The translations under genes were made by a program, and so were the position numbers. Shown one piece after another: positions 49,546 to 57,754 of a stretch of DNA of 64,000 nucleotides; the first letter of the stretch is position 1, and every line of letters starts with the position of its first letter. Source of the DNA: Oscillospiraceae bacterium (GTDB lineage Bacteria; Bacillota; Clostridia; Oscillospirales; Acutalibacteraceae); the NCBI GenBank assembly GCA_009784445.1, contig WRBQ01000004.1:1-64000 (forward strand). Direction: 5' to 3'. The notes beneath the pieces were generated by a model. It did not search any database. It was not told where the DNA came from and was given only the letters and a program-made list of their open reading frames with translations.

Positions 49546-50141
49546 ACGACACCGGCGCTTTGCTGTGCGAAGAATTGATCTGCCACGGCGCAGACTTAGT
49601 GGGCTTTGCTGACCTCACCACCCTGCCTGCCGAAGTGCGCGAAAACTTGCCGGTGGGCGTTTGTGTGGCGGTGGTTTACCCGAAAGAAGAATTTGCAACG
49701 CGTAGCAATCATGACTGCGACAAAGCACTGCGCGACCGTTTAGATATGCTGGTGACGCTTGGCGCAGAGCTGCTACAATGCTTGGGCTACCAAGCCGTGG
49801 CGAAGACGAAAGCACAAGTTTCGCGCACCAAGCTTTCGCATCATGTCACACTGCTGCCGCACAAAACCGTGGCCACCCTTGCGGGAATCGGCTGGGTTGG
49901 CAAAAGCAAACTGCTGGTGAATGAGCAATACGGCTCTATGCTTCGCCTGTCGAACATTCTCACAGACGCACCGCTGAAATGTGCCGCGCCGATTGAATCA
50001 CGCTGCGAAAACTGCATGGCATGCATCACGGCTTGCCCCGCAAACGGAGACATCACAAAATGCTACTCAACGCCTGAAATGATATGCAGCAAATGCATTG
50101 AAGCCTGCCCTTACACACAACGATATGTCGTAAGGCAATAA
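49542..50141 (+). CDS. Epoxyqueuosine reductase-like iron-sulfur protein
   Basis: GWVGKSKLLVNEQYGSMLRLSNILTDAPL, CENCMACITACPANG...CSKCIEACPYTQ. Confidence 0.78.
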   Translation: MNDTGALLCEELICHGADLVGFADLTTLPAEVRENLPVGVCVAVVYPKEEFATRSNHDCDKALRDRLDMLVTLGAELLQCLGYQAVAKTKAQVSRTKLSHHVTLLPHKTVATLAGIGWVGKSKLLVNEQYGSMLRLSNILTDAPLKCAAPIESRCENCMACITACPANGDITKCYSTPEMICSKCIEACPYTQRYVVRQ

Positions 50142-50162
50142 CGACAGAAAGAAGGAAAAATC

Positions 50163-50663
50163 ATGGCAAATAAAGTGAAAGTAATCATCACCGACGACCA
50201 ACAGCAAGTGAAGGTACCCACCGGCATTCGCATGCTGGTGCGCCGCGCCTGCGTGGCCGTGCTGGTTAACGATGAATTCCCTCATGCAGCTGAAATCAGC
50301 GTGCGCTTTGTGGACAACGAAGAAATCCAACGCCTTAACCGCGAACACCGCAGCAAAGATGACATCACCGACGTACTTTCCTTCCCCTTGGGCGAAAACG
50401 GCAAGTACGACATCAACCACGCCACCGGCTCCGCGTTGCTGGGCGACATCGTCATCTGCCTGCCCCGCGCGCAAGAGCAATCGCGGCTATACGGCCACAC
50501 CTTCCAGCGCGAAATGGCCTATCTCACCGTGCACTCCATGCTGCATTTGTTGGGTTACGATCACACTGCCGGCGGCCTAGACAGCGTGCGCATGCGCGAA
50601 AAAGAAGAGCAAGTGCTGGTACAGCTCGGCCTGCCGCGCGGCTATCAATATATGCAAGAGTGA
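50163..50663 (+). CDS. ybeY: rRNA maturation RNase YbeY
   Basis: LNREHRSKDDITDVLSFPL, LTVHSMLHLLGYDH. Confidence 0.96.
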   Translation: MANKVKVIITDDQQQVKVPTGIRMLVRRACVAVLVNDEFPHAAEISVRFVDNEEIQRLNREHRSKDDITDVLSFPLGENGKYDINHATGSALLGDIVICLPRAQEQSRLYGHTFQREMAYLTVHSMLHLLGYDHTAGGLDSVRMREKEEQVLVQLGLPRGYQYMQE

Positions 50664-50685
50664 GACAACAACATCATTATACACT

Positions 50686-50721
50686 AAGGCGGCAGGGTTC
50701 TCCACCCCGCCGCTTGTTTTT
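50686..50721 (+). terminator. Intrinsic terminator after ybeY
   Basis: AAGGCGGCAGGGT...ACCCCGCCGCTTGTTTTT. Confidence 0.65.
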
Positions 50722-50938
50722 ACTTCCTCTTTGTTCGCAGCCGCACACCGTGTTCCCGGCAGGCTGTGGCCTTCACCTTGCCCAGCGGTGTTTTCAACGC
50801 AAGACTGGCTTCATCTAAACTTAGGTTAAGCACCAGCTGCGATGCCCGCAGGCTTTCTTGCGCAGTGGCAAGCTTGCGTTGCAGTTTGGCTACTTTCTTC
50901 GCTCTGCAGCCCACCGCGATTTCACGCAAATTTCTCAT
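50720..50938 (-). CDS. Small basic hypothetical protein, end of phage-derived cassette
   Basis: 72-aa ORF co-directional with capsid genes. Confidence 0.5.
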   Translation of the reverse strand: MRNLREIAVGCRAKKVAKLQRKLATAQESLRASQLVLNLSLDEASLALKTPLGKVKATACREHGVRLRTKRK

Positions 50939-50960
50939 GTAATTCTCCTCCCATCATTGA

Positions 50961-51803
50961 TTAAACAAACGCTAAATACATATACATCCGCCCGCCCTCG
51001 TTCATCGACGGAATCATGTTGCCGCTTACGAAACCCCCGCCGTTGCGCACCAAAAAACCACTGGCCGAGATCTCCACGCCCATGCTGCCGAAATCACCCG
51101 CCGCAAAGCCAAACCACGATTGCAGCGTGCCAACCTGTATGGCCGCCGACTGAATGCTGCTGGCAAACACAGCCCGCGGGCGAAAGCCAATGTTGATGAC
51201 CCGGCTGGCTGCGCTGTTGCCTGCGTAAGTGCCTGCGCGAATGGGACTGTCAATCCATGCGCGGTCGCGTTCGTCCAGGTGCAAGTCGCGGTTATTGATG
51301 TGGCTGCCGCACAGCAAGTCTTTGTACATGAAAGACTTAAAGTCAATGCCCGTGCTTTCGGCGGGGCAAAACTGCGCATGCACATCCGTCCAAGCTTCCA
51401 GCACAAAGGCGTCGGTGTCGCGCTGGCTGCGGATTTCCCGGCAGCCGCTTGCGCGAATTTCCAAGTTGCTTGCGAATGTCATCACGTCCACCACACGGGT
51501 GAAGATTTCGTGACAGCGTTCGCCGCCCTCACTAAACGGCACGTGTATGTCAAGCCGCAGGCGTAGGCTGGCCGTGCGGCAATACTCTTGGCGTTCCAGC
51601 ACGCCATTGTCGTTTTCCTCAAACTTGTCGGTAATATTCACCGAACTCATGCCCACCGCCACAATCGGGCGGCGCAGCGGCACGGCCTTGTTTCGCGCCG
51701 GAAACTCCGTCAGAAACTCTAGGCCCATCGCCACCAAGTGATCTTGTTCACTCAGCCACTGGCAAACGGCCCCTGGCAGCGCACTGATTGCACTATTGTT
51801 CAT
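50961..51803 (-). CDS. Phage-type structural protein (C terminus resembling tail/appendage proteins)
   Basis: MNNSAISALPGAVCQWLSEQ...; C-terminal MNEGGRMYMYLAFV; start 51803 overlaps next ORF. Confidence 0.55.
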   Translation of the reverse strand: MNNSAISALPGAVCQWLSEQDHLVAMGLEFLTEFPARNKAVPLRRPIVAVGMSSVNITDKFEENDNGVLERQEYCRTASLRLRLDIHVPFSEGGERCHEIFTRVVDVMTFASNLEIRASGCREIRSQRDTDAFVLEAWTDVHAQFCPAESTGIDFKSFMYKDLLCGSHINNRDLHLDERDRAWIDSPIRAGTYAGNSAASRVINIGFRPRAVFASSIQSAAIQVGTLQSWFGFAAGDFGSMGVEISASGFLVRNGGGFVSGNMIPSMNEGGRMYMYLAFV

Positions 51804-52150
51804 TCCACAATACTCCTCACTACTGCCCAAATGTGGCTGGGTTTGTTGCCAAAGTGCACCATCTCCGCGCGGTCCACGGTGAATTTCTCTTCCCCGGTTT
51901 GAATCCACGCTTCGCGGCCCAGCTGAGTCAAGTCATGCTCAGGCGGCCCCAGATAAAGATAGTGCCCCTCGCGGTTAAAGCCGATTCGCGTGTTGATTCC
52001 GCCCAAATACATGCGGTTGCGGTGGCGCAGCGGCTGGATAAACGCGCCGAAGTTTTCGCTTTGCCAGCCGTCGGGCAGGCACACGCGCGCCTGCCGCCCA
52101 TATCGCTGCATAATGTGCTTAATGTCACGCGTGACATTCATGTTATTCAT
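51800..52150 (-). CDS. Hypothetical phage protein (head-completion candidate)
   Basis: 116-aa ORF in the capsid cassette. Confidence 0.5.
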   Translation of the reverse strand: MNNMNVTRDIKHIMQRYGRQARVCLPDGWQSENFGAFIQPLRHRNRMYLGGINTRIGFNREGHYLYLGPPEHDLTQLGREAWIQTGEEKFTVDRAEMVHFGNKPSHIWAVVRSIVE

Positions 52151-52159
52151 AATTTCTCC

Positions 52160-52249
52160 TAGTGATTAGTGATTAGTGCTTAGTGGTTAGTTCCAAGCAG
52201 CGGCTAAGTTAACAGCCACTAACCACTACTCACTAACCACTATTCACTG
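52160..52249. repeat. Heptad short tandem repeats AGTGNNT in inverted arms
   Basis: AGTGATTAGTGATTAGTGCTTAGTGGTTAG ... CCACTAACCACTACTCACTAACCACTATTCACT. Confidence 0.8.
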
Positions 52250-52642
52250 CGCAACGCGCACTGCCTCAAACGCCCAGCGATTATCCCGCAACAGTTCGCT
52301 GATATCCGCCATGGCGGCATCACGTTCTGTGATGGCAATGCGCAGGCGGTCACGCGCAGCTTGGCCGCGTTTGTTCACGGTAATGTCGCCGGCCTTGAAG
52401 CTTTCCACGCCGTCGCCCTCGCTGTTTTCGCGGCGGTTGAGCAGCATCACCAGTGCTGCACAGGCCGCCGCACGGCTCAGGCGCGGGTCAGTGCGGTTAA
52501 ACCACTGGCCGTCTTCGTCACGTTTGAGTTTTGGCAGCAGTTGTTCAGTCGCTGCCGCGCAAAACGGCAGGGCCTCGTGTGCCTCATCGTCGGTCAATTC
52601 CACCAGCAGCCGCAGCTGCCCCAGCACCGTGTGTTGGTTCAT
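52244..52642 (-). CDS. Hypothetical phage protein (head-tail connector candidate)
   Basis: 132-aa ORF between capsid gene and downstream structural genes. Confidence 0.5.
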   Translation of the reverse strand: MNQHTVLGQLRLLVELTDDEAHEALPFCAAATEQLLPKLKRDEDGQWFNRTDPRLSRAAACAALVMLLNRRENSEGDGVESFKAGDITVNKRGQAARDRLRIAITERDAAMADISELLRDNRWAFEAVRVAQ

Positions 52643-52656
52643 ATTTTCTCCTTTCC

Positions 52657-52705
52657 GTTCTTTTTTGAAAAAAAGAACCAAAAAACTTTAGTCGCTTCGC
52701 GATGA
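52657..52705 (+). repeat. Dispersed repeat, copy B (GTTCTTTTTTGAAAAAAAGAACCAAAAAACTTTAGTCGCTTCGCG)
   Basis: See copies A and C. Confidence 0.85.
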
Positions 52706-52761
52706 ATTTTTATGGGGTGTGAATAGAACACAGCGAAGCGACCAAGCCCCACCGCAGGTGG

Positions 52762-53751
52762 CTAAGCCAGCACACGCACTGCGTCTGGGAAAATTTTTGC
52801 AAAGCCCACCGTGGTGCTAATGCCCGCGCGATGGAATTGGCGGTCAATCAAGCGGTCATAGTCGGTGATTACACCACCGGCTTGCACCATTTCAAGGGCA
52901 CTCTTGTTGTCCACACCAATGATTTGGTTGCCGCTCACTGCGGAATTCACCAACAATACCGCACCCAAGGGTGTCACAAGGTGGCCGCTGCCGTGGAAGT
53001 CTAGGCCAGCCGCGCCGTCGCGCAGTTCGGGCAATGCAAGAATTTCTTGTGCCGTGGTTTGGTTGGTTATCATTGCGCCCATGCTAAAGCCCGAGAACGA
53101 ACCCCACAAGCTCACCAAGTCAGCATAAGTGAGTGTTGAGCCGCTGCGGTTAACCACGGGGGCCGCTTCCGCAACCGAGCCATCACCGTGCAGCAACGCA
53201 TCAATGGCACGCTCCATTAAGTTGTAAGCAAAGCTCACGCCAATTTTGCGCAGCATCACTGCAAGCAGTTCAATGCGATGCAAGCGCAGTGTTTCGTAGG
53301 TCACGTTCAGCACGCTGCCAAACTTGTTCATTTCCACCAAATTGTCTCTGCTGCGCACCATGGTGGATGCCATTTCTTCGCCTTCTGCAGTGATGGACGC
53401 GCCTTCGCCTGCCACGCGCACGCTACGGTAGTCGTTGCCGTCAATTTGGGTGGTGGCCGCCACGATGCTTTCTAGCTGGCTGGCTTCGGTCAGGCCTTTT
53501 TTCACTGTGCGCGAAACAAATTCCGGGAACAATGTAGCGGTGTTTGCGTTTTGAAAGAATTTTTCCACGCGATCGCTGCTTGCGCCGCTTACGCGGATGC
53601 CAAAGCGCTTGAGCTGGCGTTCATAGGAATCCAAGCCCTCCATTGCTGTGCCGTGGTAGTTTTCGCTGGGGTCCAGCTCCTCCAGAGCTTGGGTGAAGCT
53701 TTTGCCTACGCAATACAGTCCTTTGTCCAGTTTGATGTTGTCGAATGCCAT
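52762..53751 (-). CDS. Phage major capsid protein (HK97-fold candidate)
   Basis: VSRTVKKGLTEASQLESIVAATTQIDGNDYRSV..., MERAIDALLHGDGS..., TNQTTAQEILALPELRDGAAG; position after protease; start 53751. Confidence 0.75.
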   Translation of the reverse strand: MAFDNIKLDKGLYCVGKSFTQALEELDPSENYHGTAMEGLDSYERQLKRFGIRVSGASSDRVEKFFQNANTATLFPEFVSRTVKKGLTEASQLESIVAATTQIDGNDYRSVRVAGEGASITAEGEEMASTMVRSRDNLVEMNKFGSVLNVTYETLRLHRIELLAVMLRKIGVSFAYNLMERAIDALLHGDGSVAEAAPVVNRSGSTLTYADLVSLWGSFSGFSMGAMITNQTTAQEILALPELRDGAAGLDFHGSGHLVTPLGAVLLVNSAVSGNQIIGVDNKSALEMVQAGGVITDYDRLIDRQFHRAGISTTVGFAKIFPDAVRVLA

Positions 53752-53782
53752 GTGTTCGTTCTCCTTTTTAATTTTATTTCTT

Positions 53783-53832
53783 GTTCTTTTTTTGCAAAAA
53801 AAGAACCAAAAAACTTTTTCGTCGCTTCGCTG
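53783..53832 (+). repeat. Dispersed repeat, copy C (GTTCTTTTTTTGCAAAAAAAGAACCAAAAAACTTTTTCGTCGCTTCGC)
   Basis: See copies A and B. Confidence 0.85.
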
Positions 53833-53871
53833 TGCCCGCAGATAGGCGCAGCAAACCTCCAAACAACGGAG

Positions 53872-54738
53872 CTACACCCGAAAGCCCTCGTTATCCCCGG
53901 TGTCCGCGCGTTCACGGTTCACCAGCTGACCGCACAGCGGCAGTGCTGCTTTGGCTTTTGCGCGCAATGTGTCACAAGCCAGCTTTAGCTGTTGTGTTGG
54001 CAATGGCTGCACCATCGCCGCCAGCAGCGCCCGGTCCATTTCCGGCATGGCCGCCGCACCCGCTTGCAGCGTTTTCTCTAGCAGCTGTGCACGATAGGCT
54101 CGTCCATCTTCCGCAAGGCGTTCAAGTTCTGCGATGTATGCCGCTTCGCGCTTAGCGGCTTTTTTGCGCACTCCGGCTGCCGGTTGCGCGGGCACCGCCA
54201 CAAACGAAAACTCGTAAGCATCCGTGGGTTCTTCCAGCACGGCGTGGCACACCGCACCGCCATAGCTTTGCCCGCGCTTGTGTGTGCATTGGTGCATGCC
54301 TTTGCCGCAAACGCTGCAGGTGATGTTCTTCACCGCGCAGGCCACGCTCACTTCTTTTTTAATGCCCGCGTCAATGTCGGCAATCAAGGTGGCGTTGCCG
54401 GCGTTACGCGGCAGATACACCTTTGCGCACAGGCAAGCGTATTCACCATGTTCTTCCACTTGCGTGTGATAGATGCGCATGGTTTGGTCGCCGCTTTTGC
54501 CGCTGTGGTCAAACATGCCCGTTTTGCCCACGAACATGGGCGCAAGCGCATGCAAGCACTGTGTGGTGAATCGCTCGCCGTCGCGGTCCACGCGGTTGTC
54601 ACATAAGGTGACGTTGAAGACGTAAAGCTCTTCGGCCGGCAAGTTTTTGCGTGTGTGCTTGTGAATGAGCGCTAGGTCTTCCGCACTGGGTGTACCGGTG
54701 GCCTGGGTTGCGTGTTTGCCTGATTTCAAAATATCCAT
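53872..54738 (-). CDS. Phage prohead protease-like / scaffold protein
   Basis: YVFNVTLCDNRVDRDGERFTTQCLHALAPMFVGKTGMFDHSGKSGDQ..., EFSFVAVPAQPAAGVRKK. Confidence 0.65.
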   Translation of the reverse strand: MDILKSGKHATQATGTPSAEDLALIHKHTRKNLPAEELYVFNVTLCDNRVDRDGERFTTQCLHALAPMFVGKTGMFDHSGKSGDQTMRIYHTQVEEHGEYACLCAKVYLPRNAGNATLIADIDAGIKKEVSVACAVKNITCSVCGKGMHQCTHKRGQSYGGAVCHAVLEEPTDAYEFSFVAVPAQPAAGVRKKAAKREAAYIAELERLAEDGRAYRAQLLEKTLQAGAAAMPEMDRALLAAMVQPLPTQQLKLACDTLRAKAKAALPLCGQLVNRERADTGDNEGFRV

Positions 54739-55970
54739 TACTCTCCTCCTATCTCAATGTCGTGTTCAATGCGTGCTGCCTGCGCCCGTGCCAGCCGTGC
54801 GCGTGACAAATCAATTTCGTCCGCTAGGGTAATGTCATTCCACTCTAACGTGCAGTGCGGACTTTCACCCCAAAGGCGCAAAATTGTTTTGCACAGCTGT
54901 ACAATCACCGGCGTGAGCGTGCGGCGGTAGCTTTCCAGCTCGCTGGTGAGCAGGTCGGCCTGCACGCTGCTCATGCGCTCGGTAGAACTCCACGTCAACC
55001 CCAGCAAGAACGGCGGCAACCCGGTTTTCGCCACCACTTGCTCCAGCAGCTGGCGCACCGGCGTTTGACTGTCGGGCAGTGGCACGTCGCCACCGATGAC
55101 GCTGATACGCACATCGCCCGCGGCAATGAAATCTCGCACGGCGGCACCCTCGCGCATGGCTTTTTCCCATTCCTCAGCGATGATCTTGGTGCGTTCGCCC
55201 GCTCGCGCCTGTTCGGTGGGGTCGTTACCGGGGTGATAGGTCACCGCAAAGCGCACGTTGCCCAAGCGCTCCCAGTTCAGGCCAATGGTGTCCATAATTT
55301 GCAATAGCACGCCCGCCACAAAGGGCAGTCCCTTCAGCAGCGAATTGCCCGTGAGCGCACCCGGCGCGGGGTTAAGCACGCTGCAACACAGCAGCTCGGG
55401 ATGCGGCGCGGGGCGCAGCTTGCCTTGTTCTCCCGTGCAGATTTCCACGGTGATGCCGTCATTCGCCCGCCGAAAGGTGATACCCTCTAGGGGTACGTTC
55501 CACAGGGCGGCGGGTTCGCCGTCTTCGCGCAGCACCAGCTCGCCAATTGCCGTGCCGTAGGTCAACAGCTGCTCAAAGTAGCTATTGACAAAGGCCGCAA
55601 TGCCGCGCTGTGTGCCCCCCACGCTAATCATCTCCAGCATGTCGTTGAGCCGTTGCTGCACAGCTTCATCTTCGCAAATCACCGTGAAGCCGCCTACTAG
55701 GCGCACCAGACGCATGATGGCCGCGTCGATAATCGGCACCGATTCACGCAACCCACGATACAATGCAGCATGTGTGGCGGGCATGCGTGTTTCGCCTGCC
55801 CAAACGGCTTGTTCGCTGCCAAAGCCGCCGTCTGCACTGCTGCGCGCCAGTGAACCCATCAGCCCATCATAGGCCTTGCGCAATGGCCGAACCGCCCCTC
55901 TAGCCCACCTTCCGTCGTTTCGCTGTGTTCTATCCACAGCCCTGCGACGCGTTTGTTTTTCTTTCGCCAT
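54738..55970 (-). CDS. Phage portal protein
   Basis: RESVPIIDAAIMRLVRLVGG..., GLPPFLLGLTWSSTERMSSVQADLLTSELESYRRTLTPVI; start 55970 chosen (GGAGG). Confidence 0.8.
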   Translation of the reverse strand: MAKEKQTRRRAVDRTQRNDGRWARGAVRPLRKAYDGLMGSLARSSADGGFGSEQAVWAGETRMPATHAALYRGLRESVPIIDAAIMRLVRLVGGFTVICEDEAVQQRLNDMLEMISVGGTQRGIAAFVNSYFEQLLTYGTAIGELVLREDGEPAALWNVPLEGITFRRANDGITVEICTGEQGKLRPAPHPELLCCSVLNPAPGALTGNSLLKGLPFVAGVLLQIMDTIGLNWERLGNVRFAVTYHPGNDPTEQARAGERTKIIAEEWEKAMREGAAVRDFIAAGDVRISVIGGDVPLPDSQTPVRQLLEQVVAKTGLPPFLLGLTWSSTERMSSVQADLLTSELESYRRTLTPVIVQLCKTILRLWGESPHCTLEWNDITLADEIDLSRARLARAQAARIEHDIEIGGE

Positions 55971-55980
55971 AATTTCCTCC

Positions 55981-57228
55981 TCATCGTTTGATTGAACCCG
56001 CAAAAAATCCATCTTCGCTGCCGCGCAGCCCAAATTCCGTGGCCACAAAGTAGCGCACATCGTCCATGGCGTGATCGTATTCCTTGCGCGGTGCGTCGCG
56101 GCCACCACCGCTTTCCCAAGTGTAGGCCCCGAACTCGCGGATGCAATCGCCACAGCTTGCGTGGACTTTTAGCCTGTCCTCCCTGAGCTTATCCGCCACG
56201 AGTCGAATACCTGTCACTACGTCGTTTTTGCCTGCGATCACCGTGAACCGCCCATGCCGCCGAATGCACTCGATGAAACTTGCCGCGCTGGGGTCACACA
56301 CCACATAGCTGATTTGCCGCTCACCCGCAAGCTGTTCCAATGCACGATAGTGTTCTTCGTCTGTGCGCTGCATGGCGTTGGCGCGTGAGTCCCAGTAATA
56401 CTCTGCCAGCCGCACCCAAGTGCCGTCGTCGGCCTCGCCCCACAGGCCAAAACTGCTTGGATTAACCGTGCCGTAGTCGCAGCTGATGACATGTTTGCCG
56501 CAGCGTGGCATATCGTGGATCACATGCCTGCCGGATTCAAACATCGGGTAAACCAAGCCCTCGCTGCCCGCCCAAATGCCCTCCACAAAGCGCTTGTAAA
56601 ACGCCCCGCTGTACAACACTTTGTAGCGATTGCGGATGGCGGGGTCCAAGCTTGGGTTGTCGTCCATGGTAAAGTGCATGTGCAGCGCGTTTTTCTCCTG
56701 CGCCTTGAGCACCCATTCGCGATAAAACCAGTGCTGCGGATACTCCGGGTTGCAGTTGAACCACAGCTTGCTGCCCTGCACCGAGCAACGCGCAATGGCT
56801 TGCTCCACAAAGCTGCGCGGCATCAGCGCCACTTCGTCAAACAGCACCCCGGCCAAGGTCATGCCTTGAATAAGCGCGGCCGAGCCTTCGTCTTTGCCGC
56901 CGAATAAGTACACGCGGTTTTTTTGCCGCCCAAAGCTAATGTCCAGGTAGTTTTTGCTAATTTTCTCCTCGCATTCAAACCCCAACCCGCGCAGCGTTGG
57001 CAACATGGGCGAAACGATATTTCTTCTCAATGAGGTCATCGTTTTGCCGCAGATTGCGAAGGCCTGCCCGTTGAACTCGTGCGAAAACCAGCCAAAGAAC
57101 CCCACGCACATGCTCAGCGTTTTGCCAGAGCGCACCGCGCCATCACAAACGAGTGCGTCACGCCCGGCATGCGGACTGCGCCTGTGCCACCAGTTCATTG
57201 CTGTTGCCTGATTTTTTGAAAATTGCAC
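55981..57228 (-). CDS. Phage terminase large subunit
   Basis: Walker A CDGAVRSGKTLSMCVGFF, Walker B GVLFDEVALMP, nuclease-like C terminus. Confidence 0.9.
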   Translation of the reverse strand: MQFSKNQATAMNWWHRRSPHAGRDALVCDGAVRSGKTLSMCVGFFGWFSHEFNGQAFAICGKTMTSLRRNIVSPMLPTLRGLGFECEEKISKNYLDISFGRQKNRVYLFGGKDEGSAALIQGMTLAGVLFDEVALMPRSFVEQAIARCSVQGSKLWFNCNPEYPQHWFYREWVLKAQEKNALHMHFTMDDNPSLDPAIRNRYKVLYSGAFYKRFVEGIWAGSEGLVYPMFESGRHVIHDMPRCGKHVISCDYGTVNPSSFGLWGEADDGTWVRLAEYYWDSRANAMQRTDEEHYRALEQLAGERQISYVVCDPSAASFIECIRRHGRFTVIAGKNDVVTGIRLVADKLREDRLKVHASCGDCIREFGAYTWESGGGRDAPRKEYDHAMDDVRYFVATEFGLRGSEDGFFAGSIKR

Positions 57229-57255
57229 AAATTTTATGATACTTTTTCACCTCCT

Positions 57256-57292
57256 TACTGACCACTGCTATTAATCACTCGCCACTGACCGT
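57256..57292. repeat. Degenerate heptad-type repeat between terminase genes
   Basis: TACTGACCACTGCTATTAATCACTCGCCACTGACC resembles 52160-52249. Confidence 0.45.
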
Positions 57293-57576
57293 TCAATCGC
57301 GTCGTAGAACAGTTTCACTCCCTGCGGCACCTGCGCCAGCCCGCCCACCTCCACCAAATGCCGCATTGCCTCAAAGCGGTTGTAGAATTTGATGGTGATG
57401 TTTCCCCCCTGCTTTGCACGGGTGATTTCGCTGATGTTGAACACATCCAATTCTTCCAGTTCATGCCAGCTCACGTCTTCGTCCATAAAGAGCAATTTCA
57501 GGGCGTCATTACCTTGCCCAAACGCCAGTTTTCGGTAGCCTTTCAGCACGTCTTCCAGCTGAGATTTTTCCTGCAC
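57271..57576 (-). CDS. Terminase small subunit-like protein
   Basis: 101-aa ORF immediately upstream of TerL, GTG start with GGAGG. Confidence 0.6.
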   Translation of the reverse strand: MQEKSQLEDVLKGYRKLAFGQGNDALKLLFMDEDVSWHELEELDVFNISEITRAKQGGNITIKFYNRFEAMRHLVEVGGLAQVPQGVKLFYDAIERSVASD

Positions 57577-57754
57577 TCGCTATCACCCCCCTCCATATAA
57601 TCTTACAAAACCCCATTTTCTGCGCACTTTTTTGCGCAGAATTGCCGTTTTTGGAAAAAAAACATTTTTTTTTTTGATTTTTCTTGATTTTCCAAAAAAA
57701 ACGCCTTGCATTTTTGTGCGATTTGTGTTACCATATACGGTGAGGTATGCGCTG

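Noticed and set aside
52160-52249. CRISPR-like array
   Set aside because: Units are 7-nt heptads without unique spacers; no cas genes. No CRISPR array was seen in the window.
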